Assembly (NCBI GenBank): GCA_016187415.1
Contig: JACPJT010000004.1
Coordinates: forward strand, 17,995-81,994
Reading direction: 5' to 3'
Origin: Candidatus Aenigmatarchaeota archaeon
Lineage (GTDB): Archaea; Aenigmatarchaeota; Aenigmatarchaeia; CG10238-14; SCSR01
Length of the DNA stretch: 64,000 nt
The number at the start of each line of letters is the position of its first letter. The stretch's first letter is position 1. The notes under the pieces are model-generated. The model ran no database searches and was not told the DNA's origin. It saw nothing but the letters and a program-made list of their open reading frames with translations. A program made the translations under genes and the position numbers. Positions 7,716 to 16,422 of this stretch are shown one piece after another.

Positions 7716-9194
7716 ATGCAGGAACGCACATTACCAAAACCACGAGGCATTGGTCCTGATGTTAACCCTTCTTTGCTTGCTCATGGTCGATACGGGACAG
7801 ACGACATGATAAGAATATGGGGTCCTGAACTGACTTATCAATTTAGCTTGGATGCGCAATCAGCAGCTGTTGCCACATTAAGCGATTTATATCCCGAAAT
7901 CGTGCCGCCTAATCATGCTAACGAAATAAAAGGAGCTGCAAATCTACGCGTCATTGACCCTAAAATAATCAGAGAAATAGAAGACAAAACTGGTCATGAT
8001 GTCATCGCGATTAATACTGCATTAGAAGGAGCTGTTAGCAGAGAAGCGGCATCTCACGTTGGGAAAGCAAGAACAAGTGCCGATACAACTGAGACCGCAA
8101 AAGCGTTGCAACTGAAACGTTCAATTGAAGTTGTAGCAGATTCGCTTGAGAATCTAAGAGACATTACCCTTGAAAAAGGCATGGAATGGGTAGATCAATT
8201 GCATATGGATCAAACTCATTGGTACGATGCTTTGCCTACGTTCGCAGGGAGACCTCTTATGTTTTACGGAGAGATGATTCAATCGAATTTAATTCATTTG
8301 GCTTTTGCCTACGCCCATTCGTTAAAGGGTAAATGGGCAGACGCAACAGGTAACCATCATTCAGCCGTTGATCTTGGAGTTGACGGGATTAAATTACAAG
8401 AGGAATATTGCAGAAGATTGGGAATAGGGCACATGATCGCGCCAGCTCAAATTCCTGGTAGAGAATTCATTACAGATGTTGTTTATGCTCTTGCAAGATC
8501 TGCTGAGACAATGCAAAATCTAGCTTTTTACATCGCATGGGGAATGAGTGATGACACCAATATCTTTAAAGATACGAATCCTAGAAAACGAAAAGGTTCG
8601 TCTGCGATGCCGCATAAAGACATCAAAGGTGGCAATCGAACGGTAGAAGAACAGACAGAATCTCTCGCCAACTTTATGCGAGGAGCATTGGTCACATCCT
8701 TGTCATCGGTTAAATTCAGATACGGAAGAGATTTGTCTGGATCCGCGTCAGATAGAATAATGTTAGAAGACTCGTTCAAATTTACGGACCATGTAATAAG
8801 AAATTTATCAGGTGTAGTATACCATCTTGGACTGAATACAGATCGGCTTATGGAGAGAGTGATGAGAACATATGGAACCGTGACAGCCGAAAGAGTTCTA
8901 ACTTACATTACAGATCATAGAAGAACACAGCATCCAATGGCGAGAAAAGAGGCGCACGACCTCTTAGGATCATTGGCCACAAAAGCGTATACTGAAAGAA
9001 GGCAATTTGGAGATGTGCTGAGTGAAGATCCCAATGTTGCTAGCAGACTGCCACATGATGTAATACGAGACATTACAAATCCTCTCACATATGTGGGGCA
9101 AAGCAGAGAAGTTATGGAAAAGGCGTTTAATAAATACCATGGACAAAAGACATTTTCCGAGATGATCAAACTCTACAAATCTATTTTACAATAG
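7716..9194 (+). CDS. purB: Adenylosuccinate lyase
   Basis: A 492-residue lyase of the fumarase/aspartase superfamily. The family signature is GSSAMPHK at about 293-300, followed by KGGNRTVEEQ. Upstream are RTSADTTETAK (conserved TSxD region) and MDQTHWYDALPTFAGRP, which carries the catalytic-type TH. The enzyme releases fumarate from SAICAR and adenylosuccinate. The signature lacks the usual KRNP continuation, so it is a divergent member. The stop overlaps the convergent purC stop by 9 nt, and purC makes one of its substrates. Confidence 0.85.
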   Translation: MQERTLPKPRGIGPDVNPSLLAHGRYGTDDMIRIWGPELTYQFSLDAQSAAVATLSDLYPEIVPPNHANEIKGAANLRVIDPKIIREIEDKTGHDVIAINTALEGAVSREAASHVGKARTSADTTETAKALQLKRSIEVVADSLENLRDITLEKGMEWVDQLHMDQTHWYDALPTFAGRPLMFYGEMIQSNLIHLAFAYAHSLKGKWADATGNHHSAVDLGVDGIKLQEEYCRRLGIGHMIAPAQIPGREFITDVVYALARSAETMQNLAFYIAWGMSDDTNIFKDTNPRKRKGSSAMPHKDIKGGNRTVEEQTESLANFMRGALVTSLSSVKFRYGRDLSGSASDRIMLEDSFKFTDHVIRNLSGVVYHLGLNTDRLMERVMRTYGTVTAERVLTYITDHRRTQHPMARKEAHDLLGSLATKAYTERRQFGDVLSEDPNVASRLPHDVIRDITNPLTYVGQSREVMEKAFNKYHGQKTFSEMIKLYKSILQ

Positions 9195-10238
9195 ATAATC
9201 CAATAGAAGGTTGGCATCTTCTACAATTCTTTGGTTCCTCGGTCTTGTATCCGGTTCAAATCTTTGGTCAGTTAAATTTTGAATGCCAGTAATATATCTG
9301 ACAGCAATAACTCTTTGTTGTTCCGGCGTATATCCTCTATCTCCTTGTGACATGTCCCTAGCAAACTGTTTGGAATAAGATTTGGGATCCCTGCATTCTC
9401 TCATGGCATCTTCATAATCGTCGGCTAGCCAAAACCTCGACGAATCCATGGTATACAATTCATCTTGAGATACGATATGTCCCTTTCCATTTATTCCATG
9501 TTCCGTCTTCGTGTCAACTAAAAGCACTCCTCTTTCCAATAAAAACAGTGCAACGCGACCAAACGCTTCCAAGCTACCATTTCGAATTTGAACATATTGT
9601 TCGGGAGTGCAAATACCATTTTCAAATAAATATTCTGGCGATACAGATATGTCATATTTGTCTTTGGTAGATGGCGTATCCATTAGATAAGGCAATTTCT
9701 GGTTAGCTACCATCCCATCGTTAAGTTTGTGCCCGCAAAATTCCCGTTTACCATTCATATAATGGACAAAAAGTGAAGTCGATGTGGTGCTTTTGGCCAT
9801 GTACGCCCTTATTACCATCTCCACCATTATCGTTTTCAGATTCTCCGCAGCAATTACAGTAGAGTTCATTGCTAATTTTGGTATATCAAATTGTGATGTT
9901 CCAATTGCCGGCTCAGCTATTCTTCTCATGAAGTTATGATTGTACGCTAAAACCTGATCCTTGAACGGTATTTCTCCTCTGTTAATATCATGAGTTGATA
10001 TCCTGTTTGTTCTGAACATTATTCTTAATGGTGTGCCATCTCTAGCATTTAACGGGGGATTACCTTCGTATCCTCCGAAAACAGAATCGGACACTTTTCC
10101 CGGTTTGACTTTATATCCCTTTAATTTTGGCATATCTCCCCTATCAATCAGAACTTGTGTCGGTGTCGCTGTATTTACCTTGTCAATGGATTCTCTGACA
10201 ATGTCGTTGACCTCTTTTTCAGTTAGAAGATTAGCCAT
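9186..10238 (-). CDS. purC: SAICAR synthetase (PurC), long form
   Basis: A 350-residue ATP-dependent ligase that joins aspartate to CAIR. Recognisable segments are FRTNRISTHDINRGEIPFKD (nucleotide-binding end), MVEMVIRAYMAKSTTS (the family's EVVVR-Y-GS region), NQKLPYLMDTPSTKDKYD, LLVDTKTEHGIN and DSSRFWLADDY. It is longer than typical prokaryotic PurC (about 230-260 residues) and nearer the eukaryotic length. It is convergent with purB, the next enzyme of the pathway. No other purine genes are visible. Confidence 0.85.
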   Translation of the reverse strand: MANLLTEKEVNDIVRESIDKVNTATPTQVLIDRGDMPKLKGYKVKPGKVSDSVFGGYEGNPPLNARDGTPLRIMFRTNRISTHDINRGEIPFKDQVLAYNHNFMRRIAEPAIGTSQFDIPKLAMNSTVIAAENLKTIMVEMVIRAYMAKSTTSTSLFVHYMNGKREFCGHKLNDGMVANQKLPYLMDTPSTKDKYDISVSPEYLFENGICTPEQYVQIRNGSLEAFGRVALFLLERGVLLVDTKTEHGINGKGHIVSQDELYTMDSSRFWLADDYEDAMRECRDPKSYSKQFARDMSQGDRGYTPEQQRVIAVRYITGIQNLTDQRFEPDTRPRNQRIVEDANLLLDYLL

Positions 10239-10314
10239 TAAAATCTTAATAGAACTAAAAAGATTTAAACTTGCTAAAGGGTTTTTAAATTGCGTTTACA
10301 AATTTGATTAATAG

Positions 10315-11796
10315 GTGATTATCTTACCGAAGAAAAAAAAATTCTACATTACAACCCCGATATACTACGTTAATTCACAACCCCATCTCGGCCATGCCTA
10401 TACAACAATAGTTGCAGACATGATAGTAAGATGGCATAGATTGAAGGGGGAGGACGTGTTCTTCCTTACAGGCACTGATGAACATGGTGAAAAGATACAA
10501 AAGGCCGCCGAGCAAGCTGGCAAACCGACAGGACAATTCGTCGGTGAAATATCAGAAAAGTTCAAAGCCGCATGGAAATCCCTTAACATATCATTCGATG
10601 ACTTTATCAGGACAACCGAGAAGAGGCATGAAAAGGTAGTCATGGAATTCACCAAAACAGTTTATGACAAAGGCGATATCTACAAAGGCTCGTATGAAGG
10701 GCTTTACTGCTACGGTTGCGAGAATTTTAAAACAACAACTGAACTTGTCAATGGTAGATGTCCTGACCATCCGACTATTGCATTGGAGCAAATCAGCGAA
10801 GGCACATACTTTTTCAGACTCAGCAAATACCAGAAGAAACTGTTGCAGTTTTTCGAGAAGAACCCTGAGTTCATCTCGCCGGTGAATAGAAGGGAAGAAA
10901 TAATAAACCGCGTGAAAGACGGCCTCAAAGACCTGAGCATCACACGGCCAAAAGACAGGGTAAAGTGGGGCATAGAATTTCCTGCGGACAAAGGCCAAGT
11001 CATTTATGTCTGGTTTGAAGCCCTGACAAATTATTTGACGGCTGTGGAATGGCCGAAAGGAAAGAAATTCAAATACTGGCCAGCGGACGTGCACCTTGTC
11101 GGCAAGGAGATTGTGTGGTTCCATTCGGTCATATGGCCAGCCATGCTTTTTTCCGCAGGCATAGAACAGCCTAAGAAAATATTTTCCCACGGGTGGTGGA
11201 CCGTCAACGGCCAGAAGATGAGCAAGACGTTGGGCAATGTCGTGGATCCGGTGGAATTCTCGAAGAAATACTCGGTCGATATTGTAAGATACTTTCTGGT
11301 CAGGGAGATACCTTTGGGAGATGACGGCGACTTTTCAGAGAAGGCGCTGATAAACAGGATCAACGGTGAACTGGTGGCGGACTTGGGCAATCTGGTCTAC
11401 CGAGTTTTGAGTCTGGTCGAAAAGTTCAAAGGCAGGATAGAAGGCAATCCGCAACTCGATAAAAAGTTGAACCTGGGGAAAATCGACGGATATATGGAAA
11501 AACTGGAGCTTCATAATGCGCTCGCTGAAATCTGGGAATTCATCAGGGCGACCAACAAATACGTGAACGAAAACGAACCTTGGAAACTGCAGGGAAAGGA
11601 TTTGGGAAACGTTTTATATAATTTGCTGGAATCATGCAGAGTAATATCGATTTTAATTTCACCGTTCTTGCCAGAGACATCCGAGAAGATAAACAAGCAG
11701 CTGGGGACAAAGACCGGGGCGCTCAACAAATGCAAATTCACCAAATTCTCTGGGAAAATAAAGAAGGGCGAATATCTTTTCAGGAAAGTCGAATAA
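10315..11796 (+). CDS. metG: Methionyl-tRNA synthetase, catalytic subunit
   Basis: A 493-residue class I synthetase starting at GTG 10315. The HIGH-type motif is HLGHAYTT near residue 25, the zinc-knuckle insert has CYGCEN then GRCPDH, and the KMSKS loop is QKMSKTLGN. The anticodon-binding helical domain follows. The C-terminal tRNA-binding OB domain found in many MetRS proteins is missing; a separate gene at 13270 encodes it. The upstream stretch has a TTTAAATTG TATA-like element. Confidence 0.96.
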   Translation: MIILPKKKKFYITTPIYYVNSQPHLGHAYTTIVADMIVRWHRLKGEDVFFLTGTDEHGEKIQKAAEQAGKPTGQFVGEISEKFKAAWKSLNISFDDFIRTTEKRHEKVVMEFTKTVYDKGDIYKGSYEGLYCYGCENFKTTTELVNGRCPDHPTIALEQISEGTYFFRLSKYQKKLLQFFEKNPEFISPVNRREEIINRVKDGLKDLSITRPKDRVKWGIEFPADKGQVIYVWFEALTNYLTAVEWPKGKKFKYWPADVHLVGKEIVWFHSVIWPAMLFSAGIEQPKKIFSHGWWTVNGQKMSKTLGNVVDPVEFSKKYSVDIVRYFLVREIPLGDDGDFSEKALINRINGELVADLGNLVYRVLSLVEKFKGRIEGNPQLDKKLNLGKIDGYMEKLELHNALAEIWEFIRATNKYVNENEPWKLQGKDLGNVLYNLLESCRVISILISPFLPETSEKINKQLGTKTGALNKCKFTKFSGKIKKGEYLFRKVE

Positions 11797-11838
11797 AGAT
11801 TTAAGAAGGTTGTTTTACTATAGCCAAATAGGTTGATT

Positions 11839-12144
11839 ATGGTAAAAGTAACATTACAATACTTTGGAGATAGCGGCATCAGGTCTAAGGTAATATGCGG
11901 AACTGTGGATGCTCGAAGCAATGGTTTACAATTCGATCCACACTATTTTGAAAGAAATGTAAACGGTTACAAAATCACCAATCCTAATGGCAAACGCGAT
12001 GTCGGAAAAACAAATCAATGGAGACGAAAGGAAATTTCTAGAGCACCATCGCCAGTTTGCTACAATAATGAATCGTACTGGTTAAAAATTCGTCTTGAAA
12101 AGGGGTTGCTGACTGTTTATTATGTTCGTGATAGTTCGTTTTGA
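11839..12144 (+). CDS. Hypothetical protein
   Basis: A 101-residue open frame starting at ATG 11839 (TTG 11833 would add two residues). I recognise no family. It is rich in Asn, Lys, Arg and aromatic residues, with YFERNVNGYKITNP and a C-terminal SYWLKIRLEKGLLTVYYV that suggests beta strands. The last 25 nt overlap the 3' end of the convergent dinB gene. Codon use is more AT-rich than in the neighbouring synthetase, typical of the orphan genes scattered in this window. Confidence 0.5.
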   Translation: MVKVTLQYFGDSGIRSKVICGTVDARSNGLQFDPHYFERNVNGYKITNPNGKRDVGKTNQWRRKEISRAPSPVCYNNESYWLKIRLEKGLLTVYYVRDSSF

Positions 12145-13217
12145 ATTTCCTTCAACGTGGTTTGTTTTTCGCCAAACTTCAGTCCCGATACCCTGACTCC
12201 AACAAGCCTTATTTTCCTTTTGGACTTCAAGAACACTTTCATTAATTCTTTGGCGGTTTCTTTTACAACTTTCATTTCACTTGTGTAATAATCAAAACTT
12301 TTTGATCTAGTATGCGTTTCGAAATTTTCATACCGCACTTTTACGTTTACAGTTTTGAAAAGTATTTTGGATTTAACTATTTCCGGATGAAACTCTTCGA
12401 CAAGCCTGTCTAAAGTCCCGTAAATTACAGCCGAGTCGTTGGTGTCCCCCTCAAATGTTACTTCTCTCCCGAGGGATTTCATATCATAATTTTCTGTCAC
12501 CTCGCTATCATCAATGCCCAGTGTCATTTCATGCATGCGATAGCCAAACACGCCGAAAATGCCAGCGAGTTTTTCCACAGCCATCTTGGACAATTGTTCA
12601 ACGGTTTCAATTCCAATCCCTTTCAATGCGTATTCGGTTTTTGGCCCGATGCCGATTAACTTTCTCACAGAGAGCGGAAACAGAAATCTCTTGACATCAT
12701 CCGGTTCGACAACCGTAGTGCCATAGGGTTTCTTATAGTCTGACGCCATCTTCGCAATCAGTTTGTTCGGTCCTATTCCGATGGAGCATGTAACATTTTC
12801 TTTATTCAGCACGTCCTTCTTTATTTTTTCCGCGAGGTTGGCAGCCTCTTCATAATCTTTGATTTTATTCGTCACATCAAGGAACGCCTCGTCTATCCCG
12901 ACCTGTTCAAATTTATCAGCGTATTTCCTCAGAACGGACATTATACCAGCGGATACTCTGGCATACAACACAAAATTTGGTCTCACATAGATGCCTTGCG
13001 GGCACAGTTTCCAGGCCTTTGAGATGGGCATGGCCGATTTGACACCGAATTCACGCGCCTCATACGAAGAACTCGCAACGACTCCACGCCCATTTCCTTC
13101 TTGCGGATCCGCTCCAACTATTACAGGTTTACTTTTCCATTCGGAACGTTCCCTTTGCTCGACAGAAGGGTAAAAGGCATCCATGTCGACATGAAGTATA
13201 ATTCTCGTGTAATCCAT
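12120..13217 (-). CDS. dinB: DNA polymerase IV (Y family)
   Basis: A 365-residue translesion polymerase of the Dbh/Dpo4 type. Catalytic motifs are HVDMDAFYPSVEQ at the N-terminus and GIDEAFLDV near residue 105; the helix-hairpin-helix region IGIGPKTEYALKGIGIETVEQ and a little-finger domain follow. No clear C-terminal PCNA-binding box is seen. It bypasses lesions with low fidelity. The start overlaps the upstream extension of the divergent MetRS-beta frame, supporting a later start for that gene. Confidence 0.95.
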   Translation of the reverse strand: MDYTRIILHVDMDAFYPSVEQRERSEWKSKPVIVGADPQEGNGRGVVASSSYEAREFGVKSAMPISKAWKLCPQGIYVRPNFVLYARVSAGIMSVLRKYADKFEQVGIDEAFLDVTNKIKDYEEAANLAEKIKKDVLNKENVTCSIGIGPNKLIAKMASDYKKPYGTTVVEPDDVKRFLFPLSVRKLIGIGPKTEYALKGIGIETVEQLSKMAVEKLAGIFGVFGYRMHEMTLGIDDSEVTENYDMKSLGREVTFEGDTNDSAVIYGTLDRLVEEFHPEIVKSKILFKTVNVKVRYENFETHTRSKSFDYYTSEMKVVKETAKELMKVFLKSKRKIRLVGVRVSGLKFGEKQTTLKEIQNELSRT

Positions 13218-13269
13218 GTTTCATACCTATAGGAACGTTTTTATAAACTTTGGTGAAGTAAATTTTCAT

Positions 13270-13596
13270 ATGGATATACCATTCGAGGATTTCAAGAAGC
13301 TGGATATACGCGTCGGCGAAATAAAGAACGTTGAGGATATAGAAGGCTCTAGGAATCTTGTCAAGCTGATTGTGGATTTCGGCGGCGAAGAAAGGCAGGC
13401 AGTTGCGGGAATAAAGAATTACTACTCCAAGGAAGAGCTTGTCGGCAACAAGTTTATTTTCATTTTAAATCTTGAGAGAAGGAATCTGATGGGGATTGAG
13501 AGCCAGTGCATGATTCTTGCCGCGGACGATGAAAAAGGCAATGTAGTCTTACTAAGACCGGAAAAGGATATTGAAGCCGGCGCAAAAATCAGATAA
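13270..13596 (+). CDS. MetRS beta subunit / tRNA-binding OB-fold protein
   Basis: From ATG 13270 this gives 108 residues; the longer frame from 13216 would overlap the dinB start. It is a complete tRNA-binding domain: FKKLDIRVGEI, VDFGGEERQAVAGI, and NLERRNLMGIESQCMILAA. Such free-standing domains act as the beta subunit of split MetRS, raising tRNA affinity. The catalytic subunit, which lacks this domain, is encoded 1.5 kb upstream. A GTTTTTATAAAC element lies about 30 nt before the ATG. Confidence 0.87.
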   Translation: MDIPFEDFKKLDIRVGEIKNVEDIEGSRNLVKLIVDFGGEERQAVAGIKNYYSKEELVGNKFIFILNLERRNLMGIESQCMILAADDEKGNVVLLRPEKDIEAGAKIR

Positions 13597-13628
13597 ATAA
13601 TCGAAAAATCCTAATATTATTAGATATA

Positions 13629-14099
13629 ATGCGGCTAGTCAAGGACTATATGAAGAGGAAGGTAATCAGTGTCAAGCCGGCCGATTCTATTTTCAAAGTA
13701 GCTGAAATTCTGTCAAAACACCACATATCCGGCGCACCGGTTGTCAGGAAAGGCAGGGTGGTGGGCGTGATAACAGAATCGGACATAATAAAATTCATGA
13801 AGCTGGATCTGTCAAAATCGCACGCCGACCTTTTAACCGAGCCGTATGCCTTAAGCGTTGTTATCTTGATGCTGATCAACGACCAGCTGGATGTCAAAAA
13901 ACAATTGGAAAAGATGTCTAAGATAAAAGTCGAGGATTTCATGAGCACGGATGTGATATCCATCGAACCCGATGACGGCATATTGGATGCGTCAAAACTT
14001 CTCGACAAGTATGACATTGACAGATTGCTTGTGATAAAAAAAGGTTCGTTGGTGGGGATACTCTCTAGGTGCGACCTGATAAAATCATTGCTTGATTAG
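13629..14099 (+). CDS. Tandem CBS-domain protein
   Basis: A 156-residue protein made of two CBS motifs: VKDYMKRKVISVKPADSIF through GVITESDIIKFM, and VEDFMSTDVISIEPDDGI through GILSRCDLIKSL. CBS pairs bind adenosyl ligands such as AMP, ATP or SAM and act as energy sensors. No enzymatic partner is fused. The 3' end overlaps the convergent dehydrogenase by 15 nt. Confidence 0.9.
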   Translation: MRLVKDYMKRKVISVKPADSIFKVAEILSKHHISGAPVVRKGRVVGVITESDIIKFMKLDLSKSHADLLTEPYALSVVILMLINDQLDVKKQLEKMSKIKVEDFMSTDVISIEPDDGILDASKLLDKYDIDRLLVIKKGSLVGILSRCDLIKSLLD

Positions 14100-15014
14100 G
14101 ATTTCCTTAACCTTCTGGACTACTTCTTTCGCAGCATTGTATACGGATTCTTTGGTGGATCCGCCCAGATGCGGCGTGATAATGAGGTTGTTGCTTCGTT
14201 TCGCATAGTCAATGAGATTGTTGCTTCTGCTCGGAGGTTCTTCCTTCAAGACATCCAGCGCAGCGCCTTGTATTTTATTGGTTTTTAGAGCATCGATAAG
14301 GGCGTCCTCGTCAACCAGAGAACCGCGTGATACATTGATCAAAAAGGCGGTCTTTTTCATTTTGGAAAACTGTTCATTGCTTATCATGTTCTCGTTCTCA
14401 GGTGACGCAAATGCATGTATGGATATTATGTCTGAATCTTTCAGCAATTTGTCTAATGGCACTATTTCAGCTCCGATATCCCTTGCGAGATTTTCATTTA
14501 TGTACGGGTCGTAAGTCAGTATTTTCATGCCGAAGGTTTTCGCATATCTCCCGACTTGGCAGCCAATTCTGCCGAATCCTATTATGCCTATTGTCTTGCC
14601 ATTGAGTTCGCTTCCCAGAAATTCCGATCTTTTATATTCAAAATTTTTAATCGACTCGAATCCCCATGGAATATTCCTGACCAATGAGAGAATCATGCCG
14701 AAAGTGTGTTCCGCTGTCGCGATGGCGTTTGCACCCGGCGCGCTTATCACTTTTATGCCCCTTTCTTTTGCGTATTCCAAATCAATGTGGTCGGTTCCAG
14801 TGGTTGCCGTTGCGATGGCCTTGAGATTGTCCGCCTTTTCCAGCAGCTCTCTATCGAATTTTATTTCTATTCTAGCTAGTATAGCATCATAATTTCCTAT
14901 GATTTTCATCAGCTCTTCACGAGATAATTTTTTAGAGTCGACATGACCGAACGGCTCCAATTCCGATAAAATTTCTTTCGGGTAATAGTCAGGCGCAGTA
15001 ACCAAGATTTTCAT
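14085..15014 (-). CDS. D-2-hydroxyacid dehydrogenase (phosphoglycerate dehydrogenase-like)
   Basis: From ATG 15014 this is 309 residues; the longer open frame runs into the tRNA gene upstream and is not credible. The Rossmann motif GIIGFGRIGCQVGR, the catalytic Arg in NVSRGSLVDEDAL, the Glu in the following segment and the His in ITPHLGGSTKE are present. It resembles the catalytic core of SerA, without an ACT domain, and oxidises a D-2-hydroxyacid using NAD. The exact substrate (3-phosphoglycerate or other) is inferred only. Confidence 0.85.
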   Translation of the reverse strand: MKILVTAPDYYPKEILSELEPFGHVDSKKLSREELMKIIGNYDAILARIEIKFDRELLEKADNLKAIATATTGTDHIDLEYAKERGIKVISAPGANAIATAEHTFGMILSLVRNIPWGFESIKNFEYKRSEFLGSELNGKTIGIIGFGRIGCQVGRYAKTFGMKILTYDPYINENLARDIGAEIVPLDKLLKDSDIISIHAFASPENENMISNEQFSKMKKTAFLINVSRGSLVDEDALIDALKTNKIQGAALDVLKEEPPSRSNNLIDYAKRSNNLIITPHLGGSTKESVYNAAKEVVQKVKEILIKQ

Positions 15015-15055
15015 AGATATGATAATAGAAACGATGCTCTTAAATTTGATATAAG

Positions 15056-15151
15056 CGCCCAGGGCGAGATTTGAACTCGCAAGAGCTTGCGCTCGCAAGC
15101 TTTCCAGGCTTACACGATATTTTGTGCCATACCGGATTAGGCGACCTGGGC
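15056..15151 (-). tRNA. tRNA-Ser(GGA) with a 12-nt intron in the anticodon stem
   Basis: Read on the minus strand: acceptor stem GCCCAGG/CCTGGGC, D arm GCC-N11-GGC, anticodon loop CTGGAAA (GGA), long variable arm GAGC-GCAA-GCTC, T arm GCGAG-TTCAAAT-CTCGC, discriminator G, no encoded CCA. The 5' anticodon strand fits its 3' partner (CAAGC/GCTTG) only if 12 nt (15110-15121) are removed, giving a normal 84-nt class II tRNA. The extra segment can form a small bulge-helix-bulge: GCAC/GUGU helix, AAA and AAG bulges, five-nt loop. Confidence 0.88.
15110..15121 (-). other. Predicted 12-nt non-canonical tRNA intron (about 29/30)
   Basis: The sequence AATATCGTGTAA interrupts the 5' strand of the anticodon stem. 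Excision restores five Watson-Crick pairs. A four-pair central helix (one G-U) and two three-nt bulges fit the archaeal splicing-endonuclease motif. The exact cut may shift by one because of an A repeat. Confidence 0.7.
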
Positions 15152-15264
15152 ATCTTGTCTAATTTATTATAAACTATAAAGATGTGAACCAATAAAAAAC
15201 AATGTCACTCGCCTACCACGTGATTACTTAGGTTTTAAAGATTGTTGTTTTCATGCTAGAAATT

Positions 15265-15927
15265 TTATCCAAGAAAATCTTTGAGTTTTCTACTTCTTGA
15301 AGGATGCCTCAATTTTCTTAGTGCTCTCGCTTCAATTCTTCTGACGGCTTGTCTAGATTGGTAACCTAAATCATCTGCAACTTCTTGTAGACTCTTTGAT
15401 TTGCCATCATCAAGACCAAATCTCATTTGCAATACACTTTTCTCTTCATCGCTTAAAGTTAATAGAACTTTCCTAACATGCTCTCTTAGCAACTTATATT
15501 TACCTGCTGGTCGCAGACTTTCTAATCCTACTCTGTAGACTCCACTATAAACTGGGGTATTTTGCACTACATATGCTCTTAAAGTTCCTAGCATTTGTTC
15601 TCTCTTTTCTGGCTCAATTTCTCCAAAACCAAATATACTCGAAAGCAAATTATCTTCAGCAGACGCTACATATGGAAGACCAGCTTGTAAAAATCTTTTT
15701 TCCTGCCTTTGCCTATTTTCTGGTGATGTGGCACCCAAATATCTTTGTGCTACTTTAACAAATTTATAAAATTTAAAATCGTTTTGTGCCGCATACCAGT
15801 TACCTTTGTATAGTGTATCTAAATGCGTGCTAAATCCAGTATCTCTTAAAGCTGGTTCTCTGGCTTCTGGATGCTTCTCCAAGTAATCAAAAAGTTCTTG
15901 TTTCAGTCCTTCTAGTTGAATCGGCAT
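15265..15927 (-). CDS. Protein with bacterial sigma-70 region 4 domain
   Basis: A 220-residue protein whose last 75 residues match region 4 of housekeeping bacterial sigma factors. VLLTLSDEEKSVLQMRFGLD is followed by the helix-turn-helix SLQEVADDLGYQSRQAVRRI, then EARALRKLRHPSRS and RKLKDFL. In bacteria this domain binds the -35 element and the RNA polymerase flap. The first 145 residues are unlike regions 2 or 3 and I do not recognise them; they contain many aromatic and charged residues. Archaea normally use TBP/TFB, so it is either a promoter-binding regulator of foreign origin or a DNA-binding domain put to another use. It has its own promoter. Confidence 0.75.
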   Translation of the reverse strand: MPIQLEGLKQELFDYLEKHPEAREPALRDTGFSTHLDTLYKGNWYAAQNDFKFYKFVKVAQRYLGATSPENRQRQEKRFLQAGLPYVASAEDNLLSSIFGFGEIEPEKREQMLGTLRAYVVQNTPVYSGVYRVGLESLRPAGKYKLLREHVRKVLLTLSDEEKSVLQMRFGLDDGKSKSLQEVADDLGYQSRQAVRRIEARALRKLRHPSRSRKLKDFLG

Positions 15928-15995
15928 ATCTACATAAAGATTAGTTAAATATTTAAACCTTCAATGATTTTTATTATAAATCCTATATTCTTATC

Positions 15996-16397
15996 ATGGA
16001 TAAAAAGATTCCTTCCAAGGAAAACCTGATTGAGACCGTCAAGCAGGTTTTGTCCTCCCGCCTGAAAGTCAATTCGCAGGAAGAACTGGCGCGGCTTGTT
16101 CTGAAAAGATTGAGGCGTGAAAATAAGGATTATGCGGTGTCTCCGTTGCGAGCGAAAAGAATCGCCTTGAGCATACCTGAAATTGAAGTAAAGGCGAAAA
16201 CAAGAAAGGCGGTGAAATTGCAGAAGATAAGCGATTGTCCTATATGTCACTCCGGGATAGAGCCGTTGGAAGTCAAGAATCTGGCCGAAAAGAGAGTTCT
16301 GGTCGGGTATCAGTGCACTGGATGCGCATATCAAAGCGATTTGGAAGCATTCATGCCGATGAAGTATGCATTCCTATGGAAAGAAGCTAAACTTTAA
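15996..16397 (+). CDS. Zinc-ribbon protein, unknown function
   Basis: A 133-residue protein. The N-terminal two thirds is basic and helical (ARLVLKRLRRENKDYAVSPLRAKR resembles a nucleic-acid-binding segment). The C-terminal part holds a zinc ribbon with CPICHSG and YQCTGCAYQ. It ends FMPMKYAFLWKEAKL. Copies of this 3' end (ATGCCGATGAARTAY) recur at 17122 and 17695, after each of the following toxin modules. A cytosolic nucleic-acid-binding role is inferred. Confidence 0.7.
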   Translation: MDKKIPSKENLIETVKQVLSSRLKVNSQEELARLVLKRLRRENKDYAVSPLRAKRIALSIPEIEVKAKTRKAVKLQKISDCPICHSGIEPLEVKNLAEKRVLVGYQCTGCAYQSDLEAFMPMKYAFLWKEAKL

Positions 16398-16422
16398 ATA
16401 CAAGTAAGAATATCTTACTAAT

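Noticed and set aside
10591-11190. 199-codon minus-strand frame inside metG
   Set aside because: Antisense shadow of a well-supported synthetase; no promoter or family similarity.
14085-15098. Extended start of the hydroxyacid dehydrogenase
   Set aside because: The extension runs into the tRNA-Ser gene; the family's N-terminus begins at the internal ATG 15014.
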